Shown: positions 7,501 to 16,509, counted from the first letter of the stretch. The stretch: 64,000 nucleotides of DNA from Sphingopyxis sp. (GCF_025869345.1 NZ_JAOZVW010000004.1:1-64000); one strand, 5' to 3'. Numbers and translations: made by a program. The notes: generated from the sequence alone by a model not told the origin.

Positions 7501-8682
7501 TCAGGCGCGCCCGGCTTTCCAGTCGCGCCTGATCTTCTTGGCGAGGCTCCATTTGTGGACTTCGGTGGGGCCATCGTAGATGCGGAAGGCGCGAACCTCG
7601 CGGAAGACCTGCTCGACGATCGTCTTGTCGGTGACCCCGGTGCCGCCCATCACCTGAACGCAGCGATCGGCGATCCGCATCAGCGCCTCGGACACCGCGA
7701 CCTTCGCCATCGAGCTTTCGACCGTGCCGAGCGATCCGGTGTCGAGCACCCCGGCGCACCAGTCGATCATCAGTTCGGCCTGTTTCAGGTCGATCATATT
7801 TTCCGCGAGCATGAAGCCGACGCCCTCATGCTCGATCAGCGGCTTGCCGAAGGCCTCGCGGCGGTTGGCATAATCGCTCGCGATCTCGTGGGCGCGGATG
7901 CAGCAGCCGAGCCAGCGCATACAGTGCGACAGGCGGGCAGGGGACAGGCGCACCTGCGCATAGCGAAAGCCTTCGCCCGCCTGGCCGAGCATCTGGTCGG
8001 CGGGGATACGCAGATTGTCGATGGTCAGCGTCGCATGACCGCCGGGCATCGAACTGTCGATCGTGTTCGGAATCTCATCGATGCGGATCGCCGGGTCGGG
8101 CAGGTCGACGAGGAACATGCACGCGCCTTCCTCGGCCTTCGCCATGACGATCCCGACGCGGGCGCCCTCGGCGCCGGTGATGAAGGTCTTGCGGCCGTTC
8201 ACGACCCAGTGATTGCCGTCGGGGCGGCAGGTCGTCTTCATCATCGACGGGTCCGACCCGGCACCGCCCTCGTCGGCGGGCTCGGTCATGAAGAAGGCCG
8301 AGCGGACGCGGCCTTCGACCATCGGTTTCAGAAAGCGTTCCTTGAGCTCGGGGCTGCCCTCCTTGCCGAGCAGATACATATTGCCCTCGTCGGGCGCCAT
8401 GGTGTTGCAGGCGAGGGGGCCGAGCGGCGACAGGCCCGATTTGATGAGCACCACCGCGGTCTCGCGCTGGTTGAGGTGGCTTCCGTCGCCCAGGATATGC
8501 GGCGTCAGCACGCCCGCCGCGCGGGCATGGTCGCGCATTTCCATCACCAGTTCGTCGGTCGGGGCGCCATGATGGTCGCGGCGCGGGTCTTTCTCATAAG
8601 GGATCACCGTCTCACGGACGAAGGCCTCGACCTTCGCGGCGATCGCTCGCGCCCGATCCGATATGCCCATATCCGTCGTCAT
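7501..8682 (-). CDS. Acyl-CoA dehydrogenase (ACAD10/11-like subgroup)
   Basis: A 393-residue acyl-CoA dehydrogenase. The middle-domain motif is F-F-M-T-E-P-A-D-E-G-G-A-G-S-D-P. Near the C-terminus it has Y-D-G-P-T-E-V-H, the variant with Asp in place of the usual Glu, seen in ACAD10/11-like proteins. The V-Q-V-M-G-G-T-G-V-T segment contacts FAD. It is transcribed toward the coupled dehydrogenase pair, but a 104-base gap with its own operator-like site suggests a separate promoter between them. Its own upstream region holds another copy of the palindrome (8729-8744). Confidence 0.9.
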   Translation of the reverse strand: MTTDMGISDRARAIAAKVEAFVRETVIPYEKDPRRDHHGAPTDELVMEMRDHARAAGVLTPHILGDGSHLNQRETAVVLIKSGLSPLGPLACNTMAPDEGNMYLLGKEGSPELKERFLKPMVEGRVRSAFFMTEPADEGGAGSDPSMMKTTCRPDGNHWVVNGRKTFITGAEGARVGIVMAKAEEGACMFLVDLPDPAIRIDEIPNTIDSSMPGGHATLTIDNLRIPADQMLGQAGEGFRYAQVRLSPARLSHCMRWLGCCIRAHEIASDYANRREAFGKPLIEHEGVGFMLAENMIDLKQAELMIDWCAGVLDTGSLGTVESSMAKVAVSEALMRIADRCVQVMGGTGVTDKTIVEQVFREVRAFRIYDGPTEVHKWSLAKKIRRDWKAGRA

Positions 8683-8728
8683 CCCGATTCCCTTCGATCT
8701 CTAACAGTTCTGAAGCCTCAACCCGACG

Positions 8729-8744
8729 TTGACGTAAGCGTCAA
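8729..8744. promoter_or_regulatory. Candidate MerR-type operator between divergent genes
   Basis: The sequence is TTGACGTAAGCGTCAA, with perfect 6-base arms around four bases. It lies between the divergent acyl-CoA dehydrogenase (start 8682) and nitronate-monooxygenase-like gene (start 8807), so one bound regulator could control both. It matches the palindrome in front of the MerR gene at 49260. Confidence 0.62.
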
Positions 8745-8806
8745 GTTAATTCAAGGGAGAAGGCAACGGTGCCGTAACGGCAGGACCAGCAAGGGAAGGA
8801 CGGATC

Positions 8807-9787
8807 ATGGCTTTCAAGACGCGCATCACCGAAATGCTCGGAATCGAGCATCCGATCGTGCAGGGCGGGATGCAGAGCGTCGGCTATGCCGAACTGGCGA
8901 GCGCGGTGTCGAACGCCGGCGGCCTCGGCATATTGACCGCGCTGACCCAGCCGAGCCCCGAAGCGCTGCGCGAGGAGATCGAGCGCTGCCGGTCGATGAC
9001 TAGCAAGCCCTTCGGCGTGAACATGACGGTGTTTCCGACGATCAACGCACCCGATTACAAGGCCTATGCGCAGGCGATCATCGACGGCGGCGTGAAGATC
9101 GTCGAGACCGCGGGAACACAAGCGGTGCGTGAGATTTGGGAGATGCTGAAGCCGCACGGCGTCACCATCCTCCACAAATGCACCGCGGTCCGCCACGCGC
9201 TGTCGGCTGAGAAGGCGGGCTGCGACATCATCTCGATCGACGGCTTCGAATGCGCGGGACACCCCGGCGAGGACGATATTCCGGGGCTGATCCTCATTCC
9301 CTGCGCCGCCGACAAGGTGAAAGTGCCGATGCTCGCGAGCGGGGGTTTCGGCGACGGGCGCGGGCTTGTCGCCGCGCTGACCCTCGGCGCCGAGGGGATC
9401 AATATGGGCACGCGCTTCTGCGCCACGGTCGAGGCGCCGATCCACGACAATGTGAAGCAGGCCTATATCGAAAATGACGAGCGCGGCAGCTTCCTGATCT
9501 TTCGCAATTTCAAGAACACCGCGCGCGTCGGCCGCAGCCCGGTCAGCGAAGAGGTCGCGCGCCGCCTTGCCAACCCCGACGCGCAGTTCAGCGACGTGCA
9601 GGAGCTGGTGTCGGGCGCCGCGGGCCGCGAACTGCTCAAGACCGGCGATCTGACCAAGGGCGTCTTCTGGGCAGGCATGGTTCAGGGGCTGATCCACGAT
9701 ATTCCGACCTGTCAGCAGCTGATCGACCGCATCATAGCCGACGCCGAGGCGATCATCGACCAGCGGCTCGCTGGCTTCCGGGCCTGA
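8807..9787 (+). CDS. Nitronate monooxygenase / 2-nitropropane dioxygenase family flavoprotein
   Basis: A 326-residue FMN TIM-barrel protein. The N-terminal P-I-V-Q-G-G-M segment, the F-E-C-A-G-H-P-G-E-D-D segment with the active-site His region, and the phosphate-binding A-S-G-G-F-G-D-G-R are all present. The family oxidises nitronates, but many members are flavoenzymes of unknown substrate and some act near acyl-CoA pathways. A shared palindromic operator and divergent orientation link it to the acyl-CoA dehydrogenases, which suggests a role in the same catabolic programme (inference). An AGGGA-type site lies upstream of the ATG. Confidence 0.85.
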   Translation: MAFKTRITEMLGIEHPIVQGGMQSVGYAELASAVSNAGGLGILTALTQPSPEALREEIERCRSMTSKPFGVNMTVFPTINAPDYKAYAQAIIDGGVKIVETAGTQAVREIWEMLKPHGVTILHKCTAVRHALSAEKAGCDIISIDGFECAGHPGEDDIPGLILIPCAADKVKVPMLASGGFGDGRGLVAALTLGAEGINMGTRFCATVEAPIHDNVKQAYIENDERGSFLIFRNFKNTARVGRSPVSEEVARRLANPDAQFSDVQELVSGAAGRELLKTGDLTKGVFWAGMVQGLIHDIPTCQQLIDRIIADAEAIIDQRLAGFRA

Positions 9788-9864
9788 ACGACTGACGCGG
9801 CGCCTTGCGGCGGGGTTGCGGGTGCCGCTATGCAGGCGGCTCCACAACCAGCCGGGGAGCAGGC

Positions 9865-10962
9865 TTGTCTATCGTCGAATATAAGGGCTTTGGCGGCGTT
9901 CGCCTCTCGGCTGACCTGATTGGCGGCGAACACGACCCGGTCATCCTGCTGCTGCCCGACGTCGGGCAGGGCCGCGAAGCCTGGCGCGCGGTCGCCGAAG
10001 CGCTGGTCCTTTCGGGGCGGCGCGTCGTCAATCTGGAGCCGCGCCCGGTGTCCGGTCCCGACTGGAGCCCTGACGAACAGGTCGCGCATGTCGAGGATCT
10101 GCGCGCCGTGCTTGCCCAGATGGGGTCGCGCCCGGTCGTCGTTGCCGCGCGGCGCGGCGGCTGGATCGCGGCGCAGGCGCTCGCCCCCGATGGCGCGCAT
10201 CTCGCCGCCGGGCTGGTGCTGGTCGATATGCCGGCGACTGACGAGGCGATGATCGCGGCGCCGGGTCTCGCATTGCCGACGCTTGTCGTGCGCGGCGGCT
10301 TTTCCCCCGCCGAATGCACGCCGGCGAGCGACGCGTTCCGCGTCGCGCTCCCGATAGGCGAAAACGCCGATATCGAAGAAACCGACATGGCGTTCGCGGC
10401 CGATCGCAGCGAAGCGCTGCTCGGCCAGCTCCTCGAATTTCTCGAACGAAGGCAACCGCGCAAGGCGACCGAATTCAAGGCCGGGTCCGATCCGCGCACG
10501 CTGCGCGACGCGATGGGATGTTTCGCGACGGGGGTGACGATCGTCACCGCGATCGACGCCGCCGCCATGCCGGTCGGCCTCACCGCCAACAGCTTCACTT
10601 CGGTCTCGCTCGATCCGCCGCTGTTGCTCGTCTGCATCGCCAACACCGCGGGAACCGCACCGGTGCTGCGCGACGTGGTACATTTCGGGGTCAACGTGCT
10701 GCAGATCGGGCAGCAGCCCGCATCGAACCGATTCGCGACGAAGGGCGAGGATAAGTTCGCGAACCTGCCCTGGGCGCCCGGACAGACCGGCGTTCCGCTG
10801 CTCGAAAGTTCGCTCGTCTCCTTTGAGTGCGAGAGCGAGGCGCTGCATGAGGCCGGCGATCATTTCATTCTCGTGGGCCGCGTCGTGCGCGCGCAGTTCG
10901 AGCCGCACCGCGATCCGCTTCTCTATTTTCGCGGCAAATACCGGCGCCTGCATTTCGCCTGA
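9865..10962 (+). CDS. Fusion of a degenerate alpha/beta-hydrolase-like domain and a flavin reductase domain
   Basis: A 365-residue protein from a TTG start at 9865, which has GGGAG five bases upstream; longer reading from a TTG at 9805 is possible. Residues 1-195 resemble an alpha/beta hydrolase, but the nucleophile elbow reads A-R-R-G-G where G-x-S-x-G is expected, so the serine position is Arg97. Residues 211-365 are a flavin reductase-like domain of the HpaC type, with M-G-C-F-A-T-G-V-T-I-V-T and L-T-A-N-S-F-T-S-V-S-L-D. Such domains supply reduced flavin to two-component monooxygenases. The partner is unknown; the nitronate-monooxygenase-like gene is just upstream. Confidence 0.8.
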   Translation: MSIVEYKGFGGVRLSADLIGGEHDPVILLLPDVGQGREAWRAVAEALVLSGRRVVNLEPRPVSGPDWSPDEQVAHVEDLRAVLAQMGSRPVVVAARRGGWIAAQALAPDGAHLAAGLVLVDMPATDEAMIAAPGLALPTLVVRGGFSPAECTPASDAFRVALPIGENADIEETDMAFAADRSEALLGQLLEFLERRQPRKATEFKAGSDPRTLRDAMGCFATGVTIVTAIDAAAMPVGLTANSFTSVSLDPPLLLVCIANTAGTAPVLRDVVHFGVNVLQIGQQPASNRFATKGEDKFANLPWAPGQTGVPLLESSLVSFECESEALHEAGDHFILVGRVVRAQFEPHRDPLLYFRGKYRRLHFA

Positions 10963-11088
10963 CGGCGCCGCTTCCTCCCGGGCCGTGCCGATTCGACGCC
11001 GAACCGAGCCTTTGCGGCCCATATTCGCGGAGCTTTCGGCGCGTTCGGCGGTTGATGCATCGACAGCCACCCATCAGGAGGACATGCG

Positions 11089-11325
11089 ATGCACCCGATT
11101 TCCCGAGCCGCGATTGCCCTGACCGCCGCGTCGATCGCCGTTGCGCCGGTCGCCGCTTCGGCTGCACCGGCCATCGACAGCGCGCGCGCGGTATCGATGA
11201 CAAGCGGCACGAACGAGCTCGAAGGCAATTCGAGCTGGCTCATCGGGCTGCTCGGCCTGCTCGCGGGCGTTGCCGCGATCATCGTCATCTCGAGCAACGA
11301 CGACGATGCGCCGGTCAGCCCCTGA
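11089..11325 (+). CDS. Small exported protein with one C-terminal membrane segment
   Basis: A 78-residue hypothetical protein. Residues 1-25 look like a signal peptide ending in A-S-A-A. A hydrophobic helix (W-L-I-G-L-L-G-L-L-A-G-V-A-A-I-I-V-I) is followed by an acidic tail S-S-N-D-D-D. A strong AGGAGG lies seven bases before the ATG, which supports real translation despite the short length. I do not recognise a named family; proteins of this shape are common in sphingomonads. It may be an inner-membrane or periplasmic small protein. Confidence 0.7.
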   Translation: MHPISRAAIALTAASIAVAPVAASAAPAIDSARAVSMTSGTNELEGNSSWLIGLLGLLAGVAAIIVISSNDDDAPVSP

Positions 11326-11795
11326 CGGGAAAAGATGGTGAGCCCTGCTGGGCATAGTCGACCGAGCGCAATCTGTCGGGAAGCCCCGCCTGCACGCAGA
11401 ATTTGTAGGTTCTCCGATCGAGATTGCCGTTCCCGATTAGCCGCCATGTTTGCCGAATAATCCCCGTCGGCGTATCATCCGGCAGCTTCCGCATGTATGT
11501 CACGGATAATCGTGATTGCCCATGTGAACGCACTACCGGCGGGTACCGCGCCGAAGGTAAAGGCGGTCACAAATGACGAGTCCACTTGCCGGAGGACGGG
11601 GTAATTGGAAGCGGCGAGCGCACCGGGATCAATCGTATCATGGCGCAGGAGCTTGCAGGCCTCATCGATTTCACGACGGAAATCGTTTTACCTGATCGCA
11701 ATTGCTACCGGTTCGACGAAATTGCGCCCTTCCTCATCTTTGGTTAACCATTAATGATCACGGTTGTAATATAGGATGTCCAAGGAACGACCGCG
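11326..11795. other. Intergenic stretch, no convincing gene
   Basis: About 470 bases with weaker GC bias than the surroundings. An open frame on the minus strand (11315-11533, 72 codons) and a 35-codon plus-strand frame starting at 11640 lack strong ribosome sites and recognisable motifs. The 3' part is relatively AT-rich and probably holds the promoter of the methyltransferase gene. Confidence 0.5.
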
Positions 11796-12560
11796 ATGAA
11801 CATGGCTCATATTGCCGCTCCCCTGCAGGCCGACATTGCATTCCAGGCCAATCTCTATGAAGATTCCAATCCGACACGTCGCGGACTGCACCTGTCGCGA
11901 CGCGAGTGGGTCGAAACAGCGCTCGTGCTAAATTTGCCTCCGCAGGGCTCGGTGATCGAGGTCGGCATCGGCTGCGGCATCTTCACGCGTTTTCTCTCAT
12001 CGATTGGCGCTCGCACCACCGCCGTCGACATCAATCCCGCGTTCGTGATGGGCGTGCAGGACCTCAACGGCGTGACCCCGGTACTTGCGGACGCAACGGC
12101 TGATCTGGATATGGGCCAGCATGATCTGGCGCTTTGCTCCGAAGTGCTTGAGCATGTGCCGCCGGAACGTTCCGCGGCGATGCTGAAAAACCTCCATTCG
12201 GCGCTAAAGCCAGGCGGCCTGCTTATTCTGACGACGCCACAGCGCTTCGCGAGCGTGGAGTTGATGGCCCGCCTGCTGAAATTTCCGCCGGTGCTGGCTG
12301 TGGCCAGACGTCTTTATGGAACGGCCGACGAATTGGGCCATATCAATCTGCTGACCGCAGGCCAACTCGGGGTTCAATTGCGGCACGCAGGCTTTGCGAT
12401 CGAAAGCCACACTCGGTTCGGCTTCTATCTACCCTTCATTGCAGAATTTGGCGGACAAGCTGGTTGGCGAACGCTCCGTGCTATCGAGCGCGTGATACGA
12501 CATATGCCTCTCCTCAAGGGTCTCATCTGGACGCAGGCATATGTGCTCAGAAAGATGTGA
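11796..12560 (+). CDS. Class I SAM-dependent methyltransferase
   Basis: A 254-residue methyltransferase. Motif I is V-I-E-V-G-I-G-C-G-I-F-T, a following acidic residue lies in T-A-V-D-I-N-P, and motif II/III includes C-S-E-V-L-E-H-V-P-P and L-K-P-G-G-L-L-I-L-T-T-P. It resembles UbiG/glycolipid methyltransferases but lacks features that fix a substrate. AAGGA lies upstream of the ATG. It stands alone in a patch of lower gene density next to a broken gene, so it may belong to acquired or decaying DNA (inference). Confidence 0.82.
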   Translation: MNMAHIAAPLQADIAFQANLYEDSNPTRRGLHLSRREWVETALVLNLPPQGSVIEVGIGCGIFTRFLSSIGARTTAVDINPAFVMGVQDLNGVTPVLADATADLDMGQHDLALCSEVLEHVPPERSAAMLKNLHSALKPGGLLILTTPQRFASVELMARLLKFPPVLAVARRLYGTADELGHINLLTAGQLGVQLRHAGFAIESHTRFGFYLPFIAEFGGQAGWRTLRAIERVIRHMPLLKGLIWTQAYVLRKM

Positions 12561-12820
12561 GGGAAGGCACATCCAACTCAAAAAAACCGATAGCTGGCTG
12601 GATATATTCAATTTTCGATACAGGGAGCGTTGGAATGGCGCGGTCCAGTCAATCAAGACGAGAATGGGATAAGAAGGATGGGCAGGCGTTTCAGGTGCTG
12701 AGGGCCTTTGCCCAAGCCACAATGGCCCAACGGGAGATATCGGCCGCCTCGGCTTCGGCTTCGGTTGCGATGATGATGATATGACACCATCACACGCCGG
12801 GACCAAATACCTAACTGACG
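12561..12820. other. Intergenic stretch with one tiny open frame
   Basis: No recognisable gene. A 49-codon frame at 12635-12784 has a GGGAG about seven bases before its ATG and an Ala/Ser-rich tail ending in four hydrophobic residues, but no homology is evident to me. The base composition is lower in GC than neighbouring genes. Confidence 0.35.
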
Positions 12821-13084
12821 ATGAGTTCGCCGCTCAAAAGACCAAGTTGCCAGGATAACCAATATGATCTCAAGCTTCAAACGGCGGGATTGTTTGCGGG
12901 GCATGACGAAGTCGTGATCCGGGGCGATATATCCAGCCGAAGCTTTTCGGTCATTTACCTCAAGGCCGGCAAGGTCGTTGCGCTGGACTGCGTCAATTCA
13001 GTCAGAGATTATGTGCAGGGCCGAAGTCTCGTTGCTGCCGGAATCGCTGTTACCCCGTCGTCGCTCATTCACAAGCACCGATAA
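12821..13084 (+). pseudogene. C-terminal remnant of a ferredoxin/rubredoxin reductase
   Basis: From about 12853 the frame encodes [12 protein letters not shown], then [18 protein letters not shown] and A-L-D-C-V-N-S-V. These are the hallmarks of the C-terminal Reductase_C domain of FAD-dependent ferredoxin reductases that serve Rieske oxygenases or P450s. The FAD and NAD domains (over 300 residues) are missing upstream, and residues before the match are unrelated. Its 3' end overlaps the end of the opposing serine hydrolase gene by 16 bases. It is probably a deletion remnant and not functional. Confidence 0.75.
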
Positions 13085-14184
13085 ACTGCCTCGATAAGGG
13101 CAACGTCTCGAGGATCGTCGCGCAGCATCGTTCCCATCCGGTTCATTGTGTAACTCATCGCGATATTCGCCACCGGATCGGCAAATCCGAAGGAGCCTCC
13201 CCAGCCCGAATGGCCGAACGCTGCCTCGTTCGGGCCGTAAAGACCGTCTGAGTTAGTCAGGAACCCCGCTGCCCAGCGCGCCGGCAGGCCGAGCACGAGG
13301 TCGACTCCGCCGGTGCGCGGCGCGGTCGCGGCGGCGAGCGTTTCAGGCCGCACCAGTCCGCCCATGAACTGCGCATAGAGATGCGCGAGCGCGGCGGCGT
13401 TCGAATGGCCGTTCGCCGAGGCCAGGTCCGCGGCGCGCCAAGCAGGTCCATTCGGGAGCAGCGGATCGAGCGGCGGGTTCGCAAGCGCTGCTACCTGCGG
13501 GGGCGTGAGGCTGCCGATGTCAGCCGAACTCAATTCGGCGGACGCCACGATCTCCGCGCGGCGACCATCCTCGCACGGGTCGAGCCCAATCGCGATGTCA
13601 AGCTTCAGCCCGGCCACAATCTCGTCGCGGACGAAGCTTTTGAGCGACCGCCCCTCGATCCGTTCGAAGAGCGCGGTCGCAAGGATACCGATGCTGATCG
13701 CATGATAGCCCGATGCTGTGCCGGGTTCCCACAGCGGCGCTTGTGCCGCGAGCCGACCGGCTGCGGCTTTGCCGGCAAGCAAGTCATCTATCGTCGCGGG
13801 AGTGGTGAAGCCGCACAACCCGGCCTGATGCGAGAGCAATTGGCCGATCGTGATGCGGCTTTTGCCGCTGAATCCGAAGTCGGACCAATGATCGGCGACG
13901 CGGTCTTCGTATGACATCAGTCCACGGTCGACGAGCATGGCGAAACAAATCGCCGCGACGCCCTTGGTCGTCGACCAGAGATTGACGAGCGTGTCGGCCC
14001 GCCACGCATGCGCTCTGCCCGCATCACGCCAGCCACCGTGGAGATCGACGGCGGTTTCGCCGTCGATAATCAGGCACAGCGCCGCGCCGACGTCGCCGCG
14101 CTCGGCGAAATTGGCGGCGAAAGCGTCGCGGACGGCAGCGAAACGCGGGAGACAGGTTCCGGCGATGGGGGTGTCGGTGGTCAT
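13069..14184 (-). CDS. Beta-lactamase-fold serine hydrolase (EstB/DD-peptidase-like)
   Basis: A 371-residue class C beta-lactamase-related protein. The S-x-x-K motif is S71-T-T-K74 in N-L-W-S-T-T-K-G, with a G-H-S-G-W-G-G segment near the C-terminus in place of the K-T-G triad. No signal peptide is visible, so it is probably cytoplasmic and more likely an esterase than an antibiotic-inactivating enzyme. The start is at 14184 or the adjacent ATG at 14187; AGGAGAAGG is just upstream. It directly follows the TonB receptor gene (11-base gap), suggesting that the imported compound is its substrate. Confidence 0.85.
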   Translation of the reverse strand: MTTDTPIAGTCLPRFAAVRDAFAANFAERGDVGAALCLIIDGETAVDLHGGWRDAGRAHAWRADTLVNLWSTTKGVAAICFAMLVDRGLMSYEDRVADHWSDFGFSGKSRITIGQLLSHQAGLCGFTTPATIDDLLAGKAAAGRLAAQAPLWEPGTASGYHAISIGILATALFERIEGRSLKSFVRDEIVAGLKLDIAIGLDPCEDGRRAEIVASAELSSADIGSLTPPQVAALANPPLDPLLPNGPAWRAADLASANGHSNAAALAHLYAQFMGGLVRPETLAAATAPRTGGVDLVLGLPARWAAGFLTNSDGLYGPNEAAFGHSGWGGSFGFADPVANIAMSYTMNRMGTMLRDDPRDVALIEAVYRCL

Positions 14185-14195
14185 CATCCTTCTCC

Positions 14196-16478
14196 TCAGT
14201 AGCGGAAGCTGACTTCGACGCCGTAGGTGCGCGGGGCATTGTAGATGCGGTTGACGATGCCAAGCGTCGCGAGATCGACCCCCTGCACGACATAGCGCTC
14301 CTTGGTCAGGTTGCGGCCCCACAGCGCGATTTCCCATCCGCTCTTCTCGTCGGCGAGCGAGACGCGCGCGTTCAGAAGCCAATAGGAGCCGGACGCGATC
14401 AGCGGGTCGTTCGATGCCTCCTTGAACGCCCGCGAGGCGTAGCGTGCATCGCCCTGGACAGCGGCGCGCAGCCGGTCGGTCACGCCGAACTCGTAGCGCG
14501 CCTTGCCGGAAAAGGAGGTCGCAGGCGCATTGGGCAGCCGGTTGCCCGCCGGAACCGTTCCCGCAGCGGTTGCGAAGGACGACAGATGCGTATCGAGCAG
14601 CCCGAGCCCGCCCGACAGCATGAGTCCCTGCACGGGGCGCAGGATCAGGTCGATATCGGCGCCGAACACGCGTGCGCTGTCGACATTGCCGACCTTCTGC
14701 ACCGACAGGCCGGTATCCGGGTCGATGAAGCGCACGAAGGTTTGCGGATCCTTGTAATCATAATAGAAGCCCGAGGCGTTGAGCGTCACCACGCGTCCGA
14801 ACTCGCTCTTCACCCCGATCTCATAGGCGGTGATCGTCTCGGGGCGATAGGGCAGCAACTGGTTGTCGTTGTTGGTGAAACCGCTGAAGAAGCCGCCGCT
14901 CTTCCGCCCGCGGGAAACCGAGGCGAAGAGGAGCAGCCCGTCGCGCGGCCGGACGTTGAGCCCGATGCGCCCGGTGACATTGTCGTCGCTGATCCTATCG
15001 TCGATGAAGGTGTCGTTCACCCCGACGAGCGGCGAGGGGGTGATGAAGGTCGTGCCGCCTGCGTAGCGCCGTTTCTCGTGCGTGAAGCGGAGCCCCGTGA
15101 TCAGGTCGACCTTGTCGGCGATGTGCCAGGTCGCGTCGGCATAGAGCGCCTGCGAGCGCGTGACCTGGTCATAGTTGGTCTTCCCCGACCCGCTCGCCGC
15201 GCCGAGGAAGAGCAGGGGCCAGTCATCCAAGAGGTTCGTGTTGTCACCGAGCACCCGGTCCCAGGAATAAAAGCCACCGGCGACCAGATCGACAAGATCG
15301 TCGCGGTAGCCGACCCGCAGTTCCTGCGTGAACTGCCGGACATCCTCGTCCTCGACATAGTCGAACTGCTGCAGGGGGGTCGCATCGACGTCGATATGAT
15401 AGAGGCGCGAAAAGTCGATATAGCCGGTGATCGAGGTGATCTCGAACGCTCCCGCACTGTAGCGGACCTTGCCGGTCAGATTGACCTGATCGACCTTGTA
15501 CGGAAAATCGCCGGTCCAGTCGCCGTCATAGGGGCTGGCATGGCTGTTTCGATAGCCATAGGCATCGGTGCAATCGGCGTTATCGAGACGGCCCTGAAGC
15601 ACCGCGGCGCAGGGCACGAACGGGGTTCCGATGCCATAAGTGCCGTTGAATTGCGGCACGCCCATTTCCGAGCGCGAGCGTTCGCCTTCGGCCTTGAGCA
15701 GGATGTCGAGATTGTCGGTCGGCTGGAGCGCAAGCTGGATGCGGCCGAGCCAGATATCGCGCGTCCCGATGTCGCGGCGCCCCGCGGTGCCGTCGGCGAG
15801 CAGCGAACTCGTCCAATAGCCCTTGCCCTGCTGGATCGTCTTGCCGCTGACCCGCAGCTGCGCGTTTCCGGACAGCGGGATGTTGAGCATCGCCTCGGCA
15901 TCGAAGCTGTCGAAATTGCCATAGCTCGCCTTGGCGAACGCGGCGAAGGCATCGCCCGGCGTCGCCGAAACGATATTGACCGCGCCGGCGGTGGTGTTGC
16001 GGCCGTACAGCGTGCCCTGCGGACCCTTCAATATCTCGATGCGGCCGAGGTCGAAGAAATTGCCGCTCATCAGCCCGGGCGAGGCGAGAGGAATTTCGTC
16101 GATATAGATGCCCGCGGCGGGGCTCGAGACGGTGCTGAAATCGTCGAGGCCGATGCCGCGGATCGTCACCGTCGGCAGCGCGCCGGGGACGGTTTCCTTG
16201 ATGTCGACGTTCGGCACCTGCGTCGCCAGATCCTTGAGCTCGGCGACGCGGGCGGTGCGGATGCCTTCGGCCGAGAGCGCCTGGATCGTCGCGCCGACAT
16301 CCTGCAGCCGTTCCTCGCGCTTCATCGCGGTGACGACGATATCGTCTGCGTTGGCACCCCCACCGACATTATCCTGCGCCTGCGCACCGGTCGCGGCCAG
16401 CAAAATGGCCGTGCCGGCCAGAAGCGCCGATTTCCGCACCTGACGTGCAGCGGCGAACGGATGCGTAAGGCGTCCCAT
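14196..16478 (-). CDS. TonB-dependent outer-membrane receptor
   Basis: A 760-residue receptor. It has a signal peptide ending near G-A-Q-A-Q-D, a TonB-box-like D-I-V-V-T-A, a plug domain with L-K-G-P-Q-G-T-L-Y-G-R-N-T-T-A-G-A-V, and a beta-barrel ending in the aromatic V-S-F-R-Y. The start at 16478 has GGGAGAG close upstream; an ATG at 16499 lacks this. It is the first gene of a two-gene unit with the serine hydrolase. The promoter region carries two perfect dyads and faces a double-domain TetR regulator. The ligand is unknown; sphingomonad members of this type import diverse organic compounds as well as siderophores. Confidence 0.92.
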   Translation of the reverse strand: MGRLTHPFAAARQVRKSALLAGTAILLAATGAQAQDNVGGGANADDIVVTAMKREERLQDVGATIQALSAEGIRTARVAELKDLATQVPNVDIKETVPGALPTVTIRGIGLDDFSTVSSPAAGIYIDEIPLASPGLMSGNFFDLGRIEILKGPQGTLYGRNTTAGAVNIVSATPGDAFAAFAKASYGNFDSFDAEAMLNIPLSGNAQLRVSGKTIQQGKGYWTSSLLADGTAGRRDIGTRDIWLGRIQLALQPTDNLDILLKAEGERSRSEMGVPQFNGTYGIGTPFVPCAAVLQGRLDNADCTDAYGYRNSHASPYDGDWTGDFPYKVDQVNLTGKVRYSAGAFEITSITGYIDFSRLYHIDVDATPLQQFDYVEDEDVRQFTQELRVGYRDDLVDLVAGGFYSWDRVLGDNTNLLDDWPLLFLGAASGSGKTNYDQVTRSQALYADATWHIADKVDLITGLRFTHEKRRYAGGTTFITPSPLVGVNDTFIDDRISDDNVTGRIGLNVRPRDGLLLFASVSRGRKSGGFFSGFTNNDNQLLPYRPETITAYEIGVKSEFGRVVTLNASGFYYDYKDPQTFVRFIDPDTGLSVQKVGNVDSARVFGADIDLILRPVQGLMLSGGLGLLDTHLSSFATAAGTVPAGNRLPNAPATSFSGKARYEFGVTDRLRAAVQGDARYASRAFKEASNDPLIASGSYWLLNARVSLADEKSGWEIALWGRNLTKERYVVQGVDLATLGIVNRIYNAPRTYGVEVSFRY

Positions 16479-16509
16479 ATCTCTCCCTTTCCCGAACATT
16501 CTTTATCGT

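Noticed and set aside
11315..11533. 72-codon minus-strand frame after the small membrane protein
   Set aside because: It overlaps the end of the better supported gene, has no good ribosome site and no recognisable motif.
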